A DNA stretch of 64,000 bases from NCBI GenBank assembly GCA_002841315.1, contig PHEW01000001.1, forward strand, positions 186,001-250,000, written 5' to 3'. A program made the translations under genes and the position numbers. The notes beneath the pieces were generated by a model, which made no database searches, had not been told where the DNA came from, and saw only the letters and a list, made by a program, of their open reading frames with translations. This document shows positions 1-9,123 of the stretch, in pieces (the stretch's first letter is position 1; each line of letters opens with the position of its first letter). This DNA comes from Actinobacteria bacterium HGW-Actinobacteria-4 (GTDB lineage: Bacteria; Actinomycetota; Actinomycetes; Actinomycetales; Demequinaceae).

Positions 1-524
1 TCAAACCCTGGCCCGCCAAACAACCCGTTCTGGAAGCCAGCCGCGATCTTCGAGTACTCGGTGGGGAACGGAGACAGCGAGATGTTGTTGAGCGTCTGCA
101 GCGTGAGTCCTCGGAACAGCAACATGCCGGCCAGCGTGGTGATGAACGCCGGGATGCCAACGAAGGCCACCCAGAAGCCCTGCCAGACGCCTGCGATGAG
201 CCCCACGGCGATCGCAGCGAGCACGCCCATCCACCATGGGTTACCACCGCGAATCACAACCACCGCAGAGACGGCACCTGTCAGAGCGACGAGCGAACCG
301 ACTGAGAGGTCGATGTGACCACCGATGATCACGATCACCATGCCGATGGCAAGGATAAGGATGTACGAGTACTGCAACACGATGTTGGTGAGGTTGCCTG
401 GACTGAGCAGGGTGCCCTCCGTCAGGATCGCAAAGAACGCGACGATGAACACGAACGCAATATAGATACCGCTCTGGCGCGCGTTGCGCGTCACGAGTTC
501 CTTGAGGTTGAGGATCGCGGTCAT
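1..524 (-). CDS. gguB: Sugar ABC transporter permease, GguB/MmsB type (partial, N-terminal part)
   Basis: Inner-membrane channel subunit of a CUT2-family pentose/multiple-sugar importer. Only the first 174 residues are present; the gene runs off the left edge of the window. The visible part starts [19 protein letters not shown] and contains at least four hydrophobic segments, including the family-typical stretch [14 protein letters not shown], which marks BPD-transp-2 permeases of the ribose/xylose/GguB group. The ATG overlaps the stop of the upstream ATPase gene (ATGA), so the two are translationally coupled. With the ChvE-like binding protein and the GguA-like ATPase it makes a complete importer, and its position next to araBDA suggests L-arabinose (possibly also galactose or xylose) as substrate. 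Substrate is inferred from context. Confidence 0.9.
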   Translation of the reverse strand, partial: MTAILNLKELVTRNARQSGIYIAFVFIVAFFAILTEGTLLSPGNLTNIVLQYSYILILAIGMVIVIIGGHIDLSVGSLVALTGAVSAVVVIRGGNPWWMGVLAAIAVGLIAGVWQGFWVAFVGIPAFITTLAGMLLFRGLTLQTLNNISLSPFPTEYSKIAAGFQNGLFGGPGF

Positions 525-2095
525 GAGGACTTCTTCTCCTTTGTCTGTGCACTCGCGCCTTGCGATGCCTTCTCTTGAGTCATGAGTTCCATCAAGCCTT
601 CTGGGGTGGCGTCCTTGAGCAGGACTTCTCCCGTGACGCGTCCAAAGGCGATGGTGTAAATCCGGTCGCACGTGCCGAGCAGTTCAGGCAGTTCCGATGA
701 GATCAGAATGACTGCCTTGCCTTCGGCAACCAAGCGATTGATGATCGTGTAGATCTCGTACTTGGCACCCACGTCGATTCCGCGAGTGGGTTCGTCGAGA
801 ATCAGCACATCGGCATCCGAGTAGATCCACTTGCTGAGCACCACCTTCTGCTGGTTTCCACCAGAGAGGTTGCCTACCGTCTGCAAGACCGACGGTGTCT
901 TGATGTTCATGCTGGTGCGGTACTCCTCAGCGACCTTCAACTCCTGGTTGCCGTTGATCCAGCCGCGAACCGACAACTTGCCGAGCGAGGCAGCAGAAAT
1001 GTTGCGCCGCACGTCCTCGATGAGGTTGAGCCCGTACTTCTTGCGGTCCTCGGTGGCGTAGGCGATCCCGTGATCGATCGCCTCGGCGACGTTGCGAATA
1101 CCGATCGGTTCGCCGTGCTTGAACACCTGCCCCGTGATGTCACGCCCATAGCTCTTGCCGAACAAGCTCATGGCTAGCTCGGTGCGCCCCGCGCCCATCA
1201 GGCCAGCAATTCCGACCACCTCGCCGGCCTTAACCGAGAGGTGGGCCTTGTCAACGACCACGCGGCCGGGCTGGGTGGGATGGAAGACAGTCCAGTTCTC
1301 CACCCGCAAGACTTCCTCGCCGATCTTGGGCGTCCGGCTTGGGAACCGGTTCTCGAGCTCGCGGCCCACCATGCCGCGGATGATGCGGTCTTGGGTGGAG
1401 TCCTTGTCGCTCATGTCGAGAGTCTCGATGGTGCGTCCGTCACGAAGGATCGTAGTGCGGTCAGCGATGTTCGCGATCTCGTTGAGCTTGTGGGAGATCA
1501 TGATCGACGTGATCCCACTTGCCTTGAGTTGGCGCAGCAGACCCAGCAGGTGAGCGGAGTCTTCGTCGTTCAGTGCAGCAGTCGGCTCGTCGAGGATCAG
1601 CAGGCGCACCTCCTTCGACAACGCCTTGGCGATCTCGATGAGTTGCTGCTTGCCGACGCCCAGTTGCGAGACCGGCGTCGTGGGGTTCTCGTGGAGACCC
1701 ACCCGGTCCATGAGCTTCTCTGCTTCATGGTTGGTGGCGTTCCAGTCGATCAACCCGGTCTTGCCGCGCTGCTCGTTGCCCAAGAAGATGTTCTCGGCAA
1801 CGGAAAGATGGGGGATGAGGGCGAGCTCCTGGTGGATAATCACCACACCGTGGTGCTCGCTGTCCTTAATGCTGGAGAACTTCGCGACTTCGCCGTCGTA
1901 GAAGATCTCGCCGTCGTAGTTGCCATGCGGGTAGACCCCGGACAGCACCTTCATGAGTGTTGACTTGCCGGCGCCGTTCTCACCGCAGATGCCGTGAATC
2001 TCTCCGGCTTCAACGCTGAGTTCCACGTCCTCCAGCGCCTTCACACCGGGGAACGTCTTGGTGATTTTCCGCATCTCGAGGATGTTGGTAGCCAT
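521..2095 (-). CDS. gguA: Sugar ABC transporter ATP-binding protein, GguA/MmsA type (two fused ATPase domains)
   Basis: Cytoplasmic energising subunit of a CUT2 sugar importer, 524 residues, the normal length for the family. Two ABC domains are visible. The first has Walker [11 protein letters not shown] near residue 40 and Walker [12 protein letters not shown], with a degenerate signature ([16 protein letters not shown]). The second has a degenerate Walker A ([10 protein letters not shown]) but a canonical signature [14 protein letters not shown] and [13 protein letters not shown]. This asymmetry is normal in RbsA/XylG/GguA proteins. It lies 78 bp downstream of the chvE-like gene, separated by a strong hairpin, and overlaps the permease gene by 4 bp. 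L-arabinose is the likely substrate from the neighbouring ara genes. Confidence 0.93.
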   Translation of the reverse strand: MATNILEMRKITKTFPGVKALEDVELSVEAGEIHGICGENGAGKSTLMKVLSGVYPHGNYDGEIFYDGEVAKFSSIKDSEHHGVVIIHQELALIPHLSVAENIFLGNEQRGKTGLIDWNATNHEAEKLMDRVGLHENPTTPVSQLGVGKQQLIEIAKALSKEVRLLILDEPTAALNDEDSAHLLGLLRQLKASGITSIMISHKLNEIANIADRTTILRDGRTIETLDMSDKDSTQDRIIRGMVGRELENRFPSRTPKIGEEVLRVENWTVFHPTQPGRVVVDKAHLSVKAGEVVGIAGLMGAGRTELAMSLFGKSYGRDITGQVFKHGEPIGIRNVAEAIDHGIAYATEDRKKYGLNLIEDVRRNISAASLGKLSVRGWINGNQELKVAEEYRTSMNIKTPSVLQTVGNLSGGNQQKVVLSKWIYSDADVLILDEPTRGIDVGAKYEIYTIINRLVAEGKAVILISSELPELLGTCDRIYTIAFGRVTGEVLLKDATPEGLMELMTQEKASQGASAQTKEKKSS

Positions 2096-2133
2096 CTTTG
2101 GCTCTCTTCCGCTGGTGGGGGGTCTTAAGTGGA

Positions 2134-2167
2134 AGTGGTGCCGGCCCGTTGCCGGACCGGCACCACT
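2134..2167 (-). promoter_or_regulatory. Hairpin between the binding-protein and ATPase genes
   Basis: A perfect 11-bp stem (AGTGGTGCCGG pairing with CCGGCACCACT) with a 12-nt loop lies 7 bp after the chvE-like stop codon. No T-run follows in the direction of transcription, so this is more likely an mRNA-stabilising or partial-attenuation structure that keeps binding protein in excess over the membrane subunits than a full terminator. A near-identical arm occurs after another binding-protein gene at 25692-25727. Confidence 0.6.
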
Positions 2168-2173
2168 ATCAAC

Positions 2174-3307
2174 TTACTCTGCGATGCCTGAAGCGACTTC
2201 GTCAGCAGTCCAGTAACCCGAGTCAACGAGCAGCGACTGGATGTTGTCTGCGTAGACGATGTCCGACTCGAGGAGGTACGAGGGAACGACCTTCACGCCG
2301 TTGTCGTACGTCGAGGTGTCGTTTGCCTCGGGCGTCTTGCCAGCCAGGAAGTCCTGAGCAGCAATCACGGCCTGGTCGGCAAGCTTGCGAGTGTCCTTGA
2401 AGATGCTCGCGAACTGGACGCCATCAGCGATGAGCTTGACGGAAGCGATCTCTGCGTCCTGACCGGTGACGACGGGCATGTTGTCCCCGTAGCCAGCGTT
2501 CTGGAGAGCAGTGATGATGCCTCGCGAAAGGCCGTCGTACGGAGAAAGCACACCGTCAACCTTGGAGCCGTCAGAGTACGTCGACGTCAGGAGGTCTTCC
2601 ATGCGACGCTGAGCGGTCTCCTGCTGCCAACGCAACGTGGCGACCTGGTCGATGGTGGTCTGACCCGACTTGATGACGAGGGTGCCGTCAGCAACGTAGG
2701 GAGCCAGGGTGTCCTCGGCGCCTTCAAAGAAGAAGAACGCGTTGTTGTCATCGAGCGAACCAGCGAACAGTTCGACGTTGAACGGACCAGTCGCGTCGCC
2801 TGCGGAACCATCGGCGTTGAGGATGCCGAGGCCTACGAGCAACGAGGTGGCCTGCTGCACGCCAACCTGGTAGTTGTCGAACGTCACGTAGAAGTCAACG
2901 TTCGCGCTGTCACGGATCAGGCGGTCGTACGCGATAACCGGGATGCCTGCATCGGCAGCGGTCTGGAGCTGGCCAGCGAGGGCCGTTCCGTCAATCGCGG
3001 CGATGATCAACAGGTCTGCACCGTTGGTGATCATCTGGTCAATCTGCTGTGCCTGAACCGGGATGTCGTCGCCAGCGAACTGCAGGTCAACGGTGTATCC
3101 GAGTGCCTCGAGGCCGGCTTCGACGGCTGCGCCGTCAGCAATCCAGCGCTCGGAGGTTTGCGTGGGCATGGCAACGCCGATGCGAGCATCAACTGCGTCA
3201 ACAGGTCCAGCGGTAGTGGGATCTGGGTCGCCCGCTCCTTCGCCGCCACATGCGGCAAGCGTGAGAGCGAGGGTTGCGGCGGTTGCCGCTGCGAAGAACT
3301 TTTTCAC
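2174..3307 (-). CDS. chvE: Multiple-sugar-binding lipoprotein, ChvE type
   Basis: Extracellular sugar-binding subunit of the GguAB importer. The N-terminus VKKFFAAATAATLALTLAACGG is a short lipoprotein signal with lipobox LAAC. The mature part has the periplasmic-binding-protein-4 fold signs of the ChvE/XylF group (DARIGVAMPTQTSERWIADG, VIAYDRLIRDSANVDFYVTFDN, VVTGQDAEIASVKLI). An in-frame ATG lies far upstream (3391), but the AAGGAGG at 3318-3324 points to one of two GTG codons at 3313 or 3307; 3307 is used here because it gives a standard signal peptide and about 10-nt spacing. It is the first gene of chvE-gguA-gguB and has a candidate repressor site about 60 bp upstream. Substrate (L-arabinose) is inferred from the neighbouring araBDA genes. 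Confidence 0.9.
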   Translation of the reverse strand: MKKFFAAATAATLALTLAACGGEGAGDPDPTTAGPVDAVDARIGVAMPTQTSERWIADGAAVEAGLEALGYTVDLQFAGDDIPVQAQQIDQMITNGADLLIIAAIDGTALAGQLQTAADAGIPVIAYDRLIRDSANVDFYVTFDNYQVGVQQATSLLVGLGILNADGSAGDATGPFNVELFAGSLDDNNAFFFFEGAEDTLAPYVADGTLVIKSGQTTIDQVATLRWQQETAQRRMEDLLTSTYSDGSKVDGVLSPYDGLSRGIITALQNAGYGDNMPVVTGQDAEIASVKLIADGVQFASIFKDTRKLADQAVIAAQDFLAGKTPEANDTSTYDNGVKVVPSYLLESDIVYADNIQSLLVDSGYWTADEVASGIAE

Positions 3308-3364
3308 GTTCACTTCTCCTCCTTGAGATCCAGTCCGCAGCTTTGCGGCCTGGTTGGACACAGT

Positions 3365-3380
3365 ATGTTCGCGTTCACAT
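3365..3380. promoter_or_regulatory. Candidate LacI-family operator upstream of chvE
   Basis: The 16-mer ATGTTCGCGTTCACAT is an imperfect palindrome about 55-70 bp upstream of the chvE start. It matches sites at 7778-7793 (before araB) and 9005-9020 (between lacI and galK) at 10 or more of 16 positions, including the outer ATGT/ACAT and the central CG. The most likely ligand is the LacI-type repressor encoded at 7879-8892. This is the weakest of the three sites. Confidence 0.5.
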
Positions 3381-3805
3381 TTGTTTGTCAACTGGGCCTG
3401 ATCACGATTGCGTTACGGTCGCGGATGGCACTATTTACCAGGCATGATGCGGCGAGAAACCGCTCTCATCCGGGCCCGCCGGAGGGCTGTTCGGGCGTGT
3501 CGCGAACCCAATCCTTCACTTCTTGAACACAACAAAAGCACGCCCCGCAATTCGGATCGTTCAATTCTTGAACCCAATAAAACGCCCCATGTTGGCCCTT
3601 TATCTTCACTTCTTGAACCCAATCATCGGCTGCGGCAAGGGCTGCCAGTGGGGCTCGACGAGTACTCCCCGAGGGTGCCTCCTGAGGCCCTCCAGCGCGC
3701 CCGTGGCCGATCTGAAGCCGTCAATCGAGGGTGTGGCGGTGGTGGCTTCAAACGTCCAGCGGGCCCCGCAGGGGCACCCTGCCTACGCCGGGCGTCAGGA
3801 AACAG
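3381..3805. other. Non-coding stretch between the chvE and ara operons
   Basis: No credible gene was found in this roughly 425-bp part of the 550-bp gap; open frames here are short, lack ribosome binding sites and extend as antisense into araA. Its left half holds the chvE promoter region and a three-copy repeat with 45-bp period (3515-3623). Its right half (about 3630-3805) shows nothing recognisable. Confidence 0.6.
3515..3623. repeat. Three direct repeats with exact 45-bp spacing
   Basis: Three copies of TTCAMTTCTTGAACMCAA start at 3515, 3560 and 3605, exactly 45 bp apart. The second copy contains a perfect dyad TTCAATTCTTGAA, and the others keep TTCA-N5-TGAA. Spacers between copies are only weakly alike (AAAAGCACGCCCC against AAAACGCCCC). 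A further GAACCCAAT occurs at 3504-3512 out of phase. The elements could be multiple operators for an unknown regulator or the remains of a larger tandem repeat. They lie 200-300 bp upstream of chvE. Confidence 0.75.
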
Positions 3806-3845
3806 TTCAGGCCCGCATCGGACGACGCACCGATGCGGGCCTGAA
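3806..3845 (-). terminator. Terminator hairpin of the araBDA operon
   Basis: A perfect 16-bp stem (TTCAGGCCCGCATCGG against its complement) with an 8-nt loop begins 16 bp after the araA stop codon. On the minus strand it is followed by CTGTTTCCTG, a weak T-tract. The position just past the last gene and the stem strength support intrinsic termination. Confidence 0.8.
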
Positions 3846-3860
3846 CTCGGGACAGAAGGT

Positions 3861-5390
3861 CTAGAAGTGTGCGCCGTTCAGTCGCATCTGGCGCTCGAAG
3901 TCAAGCTGGGTGGTCGACTCGTCGATCACCAGGAGCTCGATCCCCGTCATGGTCGCGAAGTCCCGCAACATGTCGACATCCACCTGAGACGTCATCGCCG
4001 TGTGGTGCGATGCTCCCGCAGTGAGCCACGCCGCCGCAGAGGTCTTGAAGTCCGGTGCTGGCTTCCACACCGCGTGCCCCACGGGCAACTTTGGCATCGG
4101 TGCCGGTAGCGCGACAGTCTCAACCACGTTGGCGACCATCCTGAACCTGTCCCGCATGTCACTGAGCGCGATCACCACAGCAGCACCGGCGTCGGCCGTG
4201 AAGACCAAGCGAACCGGGTCCTCCTTGCCACCAATCCCCAAGGGGTGGATCTCCAGGCGCGGCTTGGAGGTGGTCAGACTGGGGCTGACCTCGAGCATGT
4301 GGGCACCCAGAATCAACTCCTCGCCAGGAACCAGGTGATAGGTGTAGTCCTCCATGAGACTCGCGCCTCCGGGTAGACCCGCGCCCATGACGGCAGCAAT
4401 GCGCACCATCATCGCGGTCTTCCAGTCACCCTCAGCACCAAAACCGTAGCCGTCAGCCATGAGTCGTTGCACGGCGAGACCGGGCAACTGTCGCAGCTCG
4501 CCCAGATCCTCGAAGGTCGTGGTGAAGGCGCTGAAGCCACCCTGCTCAAGGAACGAGCGCAGTCCCAGCTCGATCGCGGCGCCGTAGCGCAGCGACTCGT
4601 GACGCTCGCCGCCGGGGAGCAACTCAGGCACCACGTCGTACAACTCGACGTACTCGGCTACAAGGGAGTCAATGTCGGCATCAGTCGCGGCGTGGACGGC
4701 GTCGGCCAGCTCGTTAACGCCCCACGTGTTGATCTGCGCGCCAAACTGAATCTCGGCCTCAGTCTTGTCGCCCTCGGTCACCGCGACAAACCGCATGTTG
4801 TCGCCAAAGCGAGCCACGCGCATCGACGTTGACGCCAACCGGCCGGCCGCTGCCCGCGTCCACTTGCCAATGCGCTCTGTCACCGTGGGGTCAGTGACGT
4901 GCCCCACCACGGTGGTGCGCGCCACGTCCATGCGAGCCTCGATGTAGCCAAACTCGCGGTCTCCGTGAGCCGCCTGGTTGAGGTTCATGAAGTCAAAGTC
5001 GATCGTGTCCCACGGCAGCTCAGCATTGGCCTGCGTGTGGAAGTGAAGCAATGGCTTGGCGAGCGCGTTGAGCCCCGTGATCCACATCTTGGCCGGGCTG
5101 AACGTATGCATCCACGTGATGACTCCCACCACGTTGGGGGCGGCATTGGCCTCCAGCATGGTCTCGTGGATGGCTTCGCGGGTGGTGAGCACGGGCTTCC
5201 ACACCACGGTGACGGGGATCTCGGACGCCGCCTGCAAGCCCTTGGCGACGTACTGCGACTGGGTGGCGACCTGCGCGAGCACTTCCTCGCCGTAGAGAGT
5301 CTGGCTCCCGGTCAAGAGCCACACTTCGTAGGTGGCGAGATCGGGGACGATGCTGCGGCTCGAGCCGCTGTGGTTGGCGTTGGCGGTCAT
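3861..5390 (-). CDS. araA: L-arabinose isomerase
   Basis: Converts L-arabinose to L-ribulose in the cytoplasm, the first step of arabinose catabolism. The 509-residue protein is full length for AraA and shows family stretches such as [16 protein letters not shown] near the N-terminus, [16 protein letters not shown], and [15 protein letters not shown] and [12 protein letters not shown], which carry the metal- and substrate-binding Glu and His residues. The ATG overlaps the araD stop (ATGA). It is the last gene of araB-araD-araA and is followed by a strong hairpin. Confidence 0.97.
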   Translation of the reverse strand: MTANANHSGSSRSIVPDLATYEVWLLTGSQTLYGEEVLAQVATQSQYVAKGLQAASEIPVTVVWKPVLTTREAIHETMLEANAAPNVVGVITWMHTFSPAKMWITGLNALAKPLLHFHTQANAELPWDTIDFDFMNLNQAAHGDREFGYIEARMDVARTTVVGHVTDPTVTERIGKWTRAAAGRLASTSMRVARFGDNMRFVAVTEGDKTEAEIQFGAQINTWGVNELADAVHAATDADIDSLVAEYVELYDVVPELLPGGERHESLRYGAAIELGLRSFLEQGGFSAFTTTFEDLGELRQLPGLAVQRLMADGYGFGAEGDWKTAMMVRIAAVMGAGLPGGASLMEDYTYHLVPGEELILGAHMLEVSPSLTTSKPRLEIHPLGIGGKEDPVRLVFTADAGAAVVIALSDMRDRFRMVANVVETVALPAPMPKLPVGHAVWKPAPDFKTSAAAWLTAGASHHTAMTSQVDVDMLRDFATMTGIELLVIDESTTQLDFERQMRLNGAHF

Positions 5391-6082
5391 GCTGATTCTC
5401 CTTGGGCTGGTTGGCCGTAGACATTCTGATAGCGGTTAAACAAGGCATCGATGGCGTCTTGAGGAAGCCGCTCGAGCGGGCCTAGCTCGCGAGCCAGGTA
5501 GACGGTGCGGGCAACGTCCTCGCACATCACGGCGGCCTTGACCGCGTCCCGCGCATCCTTGCCGATGGTGAAGGGCCCGTGCCCTGCCATCAACACTGCG
5601 CGCGAGCGGTGGCCGGTGAGGGTCTCGACAATGCCACGTCCAATGGAGTCGTCGCCAATGATCGCGAACGGCCCCACGGGGATGTCCCCGCCAAACTCGT
5701 CGGCCATCGCGGTGATCACGCAGGGAATGGGCTGGCGGGCGGCGGCCCACGCCACGGCGTAGTCGGAGTGGGTATGAACCACTCCGCCCACCTCGGGCAT
5801 GTGGCGGTACACGTAGGCATGCGCGGCGGTGTCAGAGGACGGGCTGCGGTGCGAGCCCTCGGAGCCCTCAACGACCGTGCCGTCCAGGTGACACAGGATC
5901 ATTGACTCCGGCGTGAGGTCGTCATAGTCAACGCCCGAGGGCTTGATGACAAAGAGGTCCTCGCCCGGTATCCGGGCGCTCACGTTGCCGCCGGTCCACA
6001 CCACTAGGTTGTAGCGGGTCAGCTCAGCGTGGAGCGCGGAGACTTCCTTGCGGGCGGCGGCAACTGCTGCAGACTCTTTCAT
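5387..6082 (-). CDS. araD: L-ribulose-5-phosphate 4-epimerase
   Basis: Class II aldolase-family epimerase that converts L-ribulose 5-phosphate to D-xylulose 5-phosphate, feeding the pentose phosphate pathway. At 231 residues it has the normal size. Visible motifs include [29 protein letters not shown] near the start, split here as the GNVSAR and KPSGVDY substrate loops, and [13 protein letters not shown] with the zinc-binding Hx[14 protein letters not shown] carries the third metal histidine. It overlaps araB by 3 bp (its ATG begins inside the araB stop TGA) and overlaps araA by 4 bp, so the three enzymes are translationally coupled. Confidence 0.96.
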   Translation of the reverse strand: MKESAAVAAARKEVSALHAELTRYNLVVWTGGNVSARIPGEDLFVIKPSGVDYDDLTPESMILCHLDGTVVEGSEGSHRSPSSDTAAHAYVYRHMPEVGGVVHTHSDYAVAWAAARQPIPCVITAMADEFGGDIPVGPFAIIGDDSIGRGIVETLTGHRSRAVLMAGHGPFTIGKDARDAVKAAVMCEDVARTVYLARELGPLERLPQDAIDALFNRYQNVYGQPAQGESA

Positions 6083-7746
6083 CAGGACAGCGCCTCCTTG
6101 CGGCGTTCCTTGAGCCGGCGCATCATCAGATCCGCACCGCGCCCAAAGTAGTCGTGCAACTGGGTGTACTCGGCGTACAAGTCGTCGTAAGCATCGGCCG
6201 CCTCTTTGCCCGGCGTGTACGCGTTGCGTTCCACCTTGCCCATGACTTCGCCAGCAGCGTGAACGTCTGGGTAGGCACCGGCAGCGACGGCCGCATGGAT
6301 CGCGGACCCGAGCGCGGGGCCTTGATCGCTCGCGATGGTCGAGATCGGCATCCGCAGAATGTCGCAGTAGGTCTGCATGAGCAATGGGTTCTTGAGGAGT
6401 CCGCCTGCCACCACGAACTCCGTGACAGGTACGCCAGCCGCATTGAAGGTCTCCACAATGGTGCGCGTTCCAAAGGCCGTGGCCTCCAGCAACGCGCGGT
6501 AGACCTGCTCGGGGCGGGTCGCGAGCGTCAGGCCCACCACGGTGCCACTGAGTTCAGTATTGACCAGCACCGACCGGTTGCCGTTGTGCCAGTCGAGCGC
6601 CACCAAGCCATGGGCACCCACGGGCTCCTCGAAGGCCAGATCCGTCAAGTACTGGTGGATGCTCTTGCCCGCAGCCTTGGCCTCGTCGAAGCACCGCGCG
6701 GGAACCTGGTTGTTGACGTACCAGTGAAAGATGTCTCCCACGCCGGACTGGCCGGCCTCGTAGCCGAACTTGCCCGCCACGATGCCGCCGTCAACCACAC
6801 CGCACATGCCGGGGACCTCGGCGAGCACGTCGCCATTCATGACGTGGCAGGTCGACGTGCCCATGATGGCGAGCATTTGGCCGGACTCGACGGCTTTGGC
6901 GGCGGGCGCGGTCACGTGAGCGTCGACGTTGCCCACGGCGACCGCGATTCCCTCAGGCAGGCCAGTCCACGCCGCGGCCTCCGCCGTGAGCCCGCCGGCG
7001 CGTGCGCCGAGTTGGCCAATCTCATGGGCAAGCTTGTCGACGGCGAAGTCGGCGAAGTCGGGGTTCAGCGCCGCGAAGTACTCCCGGGACGGGTACTCGC
7101 CGTCCTGCAGGATTCCCTTGTATCCGGCGGTGCAGGCATTGCGCAAGTAGGTGCCGGACAGCTGCCAAATGATCCAGTCGGCCGCCTCGATCCAGTGGTC
7201 CATGCGCGCGTAGATCTCGGGGTCCTCTTCAAGGAGTTGAAGTCCCTTCGCGACCTCCCACTCACTCGAGATGAAGCCGCCGTAACGCGGCAACCACGAC
7301 TCGCCGCGTTCGCGGGCAAGCTCGTTGATGCGGTTGGCCTGCGGCTGCGCGGCGTGGTGCTTCCACAACTTGACGTAAGCGTGCGGGCGGCCCTCGAATC
7401 CGGGCACTTCGTTGAGGGGGGTGCCGTCGGCGAGCACCGGCATCGGTGTGCTCGCGGTGAAGTCGGTGGCGATGCCAATCACTGTAGCGGGATCAATACC
7501 AGCGAGCTTCACAGCCTCGGGGACCGCGTTCTTCAACACAGCCACGTAGTCCGCGGGAACCTGAAGCGCCCACTCGGGCGGCAGTGCCTCGCCGGTGCTC
7601 GCCAGCGTGGTGTCCATCACGGCGTGCGGGTAGTCGAACACGGCGCTGGCCAGTTCCTTGCCATCGCTCACCCTCACCACGAGGGCACGGCCGGACAGAG
7701 TGCCGAAGTCCACTCCAATCACGAACTGGTCGGTTGTACCTGACAT
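6082..7746 (-). CDS. araB: Ribulokinase
   Basis: FGGY-family kinase that phosphorylates L-ribulose to L-ribulose 5-phosphate. Start chosen at 7746 because AAGGAGG sits 5 bp upstream of that ATG; a longer in-frame version starting at 7800 would run through the operator. The 554-residue protein begins MSGTTDQFVIGVDFGTLSGR, the phosphate-binding opening of ribulokinases, and has IGIATDFTASTPMPV, AVGNVDAHVTAPAA and EFVVAGGLLKNPLLMQ typical of AraB. It is the first gene of the araBDA operon. A palindromic site 32 bp upstream of the start suggests repression by the divergently organised neighbour LacI regulator at 7879. Confidence 0.96.
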   Translation of the reverse strand: MSGTTDQFVIGVDFGTLSGRALVVRVSDGKELASAVFDYPHAVMDTTLASTGEALPPEWALQVPADYVAVLKNAVPEAVKLAGIDPATVIGIATDFTASTPMPVLADGTPLNEVPGFEGRPHAYVKLWKHHAAQPQANRINELARERGESWLPRYGGFISSEWEVAKGLQLLEEDPEIYARMDHWIEAADWIIWQLSGTYLRNACTAGYKGILQDGEYPSREYFAALNPDFADFAVDKLAHEIGQLGARAGGLTAEAAAWTGLPEGIAVAVGNVDAHVTAPAAKAVESGQMLAIMGTSTCHVMNGDVLAEVPGMCGVVDGGIVAGKFGYEAGQSGVGDIFHWYVNNQVPARCFDEAKAAGKSIHQYLTDLAFEEPVGAHGLVALDWHNGNRSVLVNTELSGTVVGLTLATRPEQVYRALLEATAFGTRTIVETFNAAGVPVTEFVVAGGLLKNPLLMQTYCDILRMPISTIASDQGPALGSAIHAAVAAGAYPDVHAAGEVMGKVERNAYTPGKEAADAYDDLYAEYTQLHDYFGRGADLMMRRLKERRKEALS

Positions 7747-7777
7747 CGCGGCCTCCTTGCCGGGTCTGTGCTCCAGA

Positions 7778-7793
7778 ATATTAACGTTAACAT
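7778..7793. promoter_or_regulatory. Operator of the araBDA operon
   Basis: ATATTAACGTTAACAT holds a perfect 10-bp palindrome TTAACGTTAA between the araB start and the regulator gene. It is the best of three related 16-bp sites in the window (others 3365-3380 and 9005-9020). Form and spacing fit a LacI-family repressor site. Confidence 0.75.
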
Positions 7794-7878
7794 ACACCAT
7801 CCTAGGGGCCCAGCAGCTCTCGATATAGGCCCTATGTCCGGCCGACGCTGACGGAGTTCGGCATCCGTCTCGCCTTGA

Positions 7879-8892
7879 TCAGGTGGGGTGGTTAGTGCGG
7901 GGGGGCGCAGTTGACGCCCGCTCCACGAGCCACGGCACAAATGGGTCGATCGTTGGGCACCCTTGTTCGTTGAGTCGAGCCAAGAGCACCTCCATCGCGC
8001 GGTGGCCCACCCCTTCGAAGTCCTGATGGACGGTGGTGAGCGGCGGTAGCGAGTGCTTCGCCTCAGGGAGATCGTCGAAACCCACCACCGATACCTCTTC
8101 CGGCACACGCCTGCCCGAGTCCACCAGCGCGTGGATTGCGCCCACCGCCATCTGGTCGTTCGCACAGAAGACGGCCGTCGCTGTGGGGTCGAGCGCGAGA
8201 GCGGCAGCGTAACCGGAGTCCGCAGTCCAGTCGCCAATCAGCAACGGCAACGAGTCAAGCCCATGAGCCGCGACAATCCGGTCGAACGCCAGGCGCCGCA
8301 GCCTGGCCTCCGAGAAGTCGATAGGACCCGCGATGTGTTGGATACGCCGGTGGCCTAGATCAATCAAGTGCTGAACCGCGATGTCCACGCCGGCACCTTG
8401 ATCCACCGACACCGCCCAGTCGCTGCTCTCGCCACCCGTGAGCAGGTAGACAATGGGCAGGCCCACCGCGGTGCTCGTCACTGCATCCACCACACTGCGT
8501 TGTTGAGCCATCAACACCAACGCATCGATCGACTTCCCGAGCAGATAGTCCAGGGCTTCCGCGACCCGCGCTGGCTCAGGCGTGGTGCTGATCACCAGCG
8601 AATAGAATCCCGCCTCGCGCGCAGCTCGTTCCACCGCTGCCAAGCTCGCCATAGGCCCAAAGTTGGGAACCTCGGGCGCGAGTACCCCGATCGACTGCGA
8701 ACGCCCGGTGGCGAGGGTGCGAGCCGCGAGGTTACGCCGGTACCCCAGAGCATTGATGGCCTCGGTCACTCGCTCCCTTGTATCGGGCTTCACCCCCGCA
8801 AAGTCATTGAGGACCCGGGACACCGTTTGGTGGGACACGCCCGCAAGCGCGGCGACATCGTGCATGCTCGGTCCACGTTGCTGAGTAGCCAC
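7879..8892 (-). CDS. LacI-family transcriptional regulator of arabinose/galactose genes
   Basis: DNA-binding repressor of 337 residues. The N-terminal helix-turn-helix reads MHDVAALAGVSHQTVSRVLN, followed by the hinge helix NLAARTLATGRSQSIGV, and then a periplasmic-binding-protein-like effector domain to residue 330. The GTG start has AGGGGG 6 bp upstream. It is transcribed in the same direction as araBDA (132 bp upstream of araB) and divergently from galK. Palindromes on both sides, plus one before chvE, make it the natural candidate to control arabinose uptake, arabinose catabolism and galKE, with an arabinose or galactose derivative as inducer. The effector is inferred from context. Confidence 0.93.
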   Translation of the reverse strand: MATQQRGPSMHDVAALAGVSHQTVSRVLNDFAGVKPDTRERVTEAINALGYRRNLAARTLATGRSQSIGVLAPEVPNFGPMASLAAVERAAREAGFYSLVISTTPEPARVAEALDYLLGKSIDALVLMAQQRSVVDAVTSTAVGLPIVYLLTGGESSDWAVSVDQGAGVDIAVQHLIDLGHRRIQHIAGPIDFSEARLRRLAFDRIVAAHGLDSLPLLIGDWTADSGYAAALALDPTATAVFCANDQMAVGAIHALVDSGRRVPEEVSVVGFDDLPEAKHSLPPLTTVHQDFEGVGHRAMEVLLARLNEQGCPTIDPFVPWLVERASTAPPRTNHPT

Positions 8893-9004
8893 TCGTCACC
8901 CCCTGGAAAGAAACCATATCGCGTCATCAGCGAGCCGCGACAGGGGGCTTGCGTCTCCAGATCCGGGCACAGTTGCTCGGTTGAGCGCGTGTGCCCTCCT
9001 GGTA

Positions 9005-9020
9005 ATGTTCACGGTAACAT
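9005..9020. promoter_or_regulatory. Operator in the lacI-galK divergent region
   Basis: ATGTTCACGGTAACAT sits within an 18-bp frame AATGTT-N6-AACATT whose arms are perfect inverted repeats (9004-9021). It lies between the divergent repressor gene (start 8892) and galK (start 9124), so it may serve autoregulation, galKE control, or both. It matches the araB site at 12 of 16 positions. Confidence 0.7.
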
Positions 9021-9123
9021 TTGATGACAGATCGGAACAGTGTCACACGCCGGACCGCTATGGCCGGTGGGGACAATGTAGTTCTCCAGACTCGTTCCGG
9101 CGTCTACACGACGGAAGGCTTCC

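Noticed and set aside
3515-3623. CRISPR array
   Set aside because: Only three copies, repeat core under 20 bp, and no cas genes; 45-bp period is too short for repeat plus spacer of standard arrays.
3408-4109. 233-residue plus-strand frame running from the chvE upstream region into araA
   Set aside because: Half lies antisense to araA and half in the repeat region; no ribosome site or domain.
6154-7743. 529-residue open frame on the plus strand antisense to araB
   Set aside because: High-GC codon structure of araB creates it; no ribosome site, no recognisable domains, low-complexity His/Arg/Gly-rich translation.
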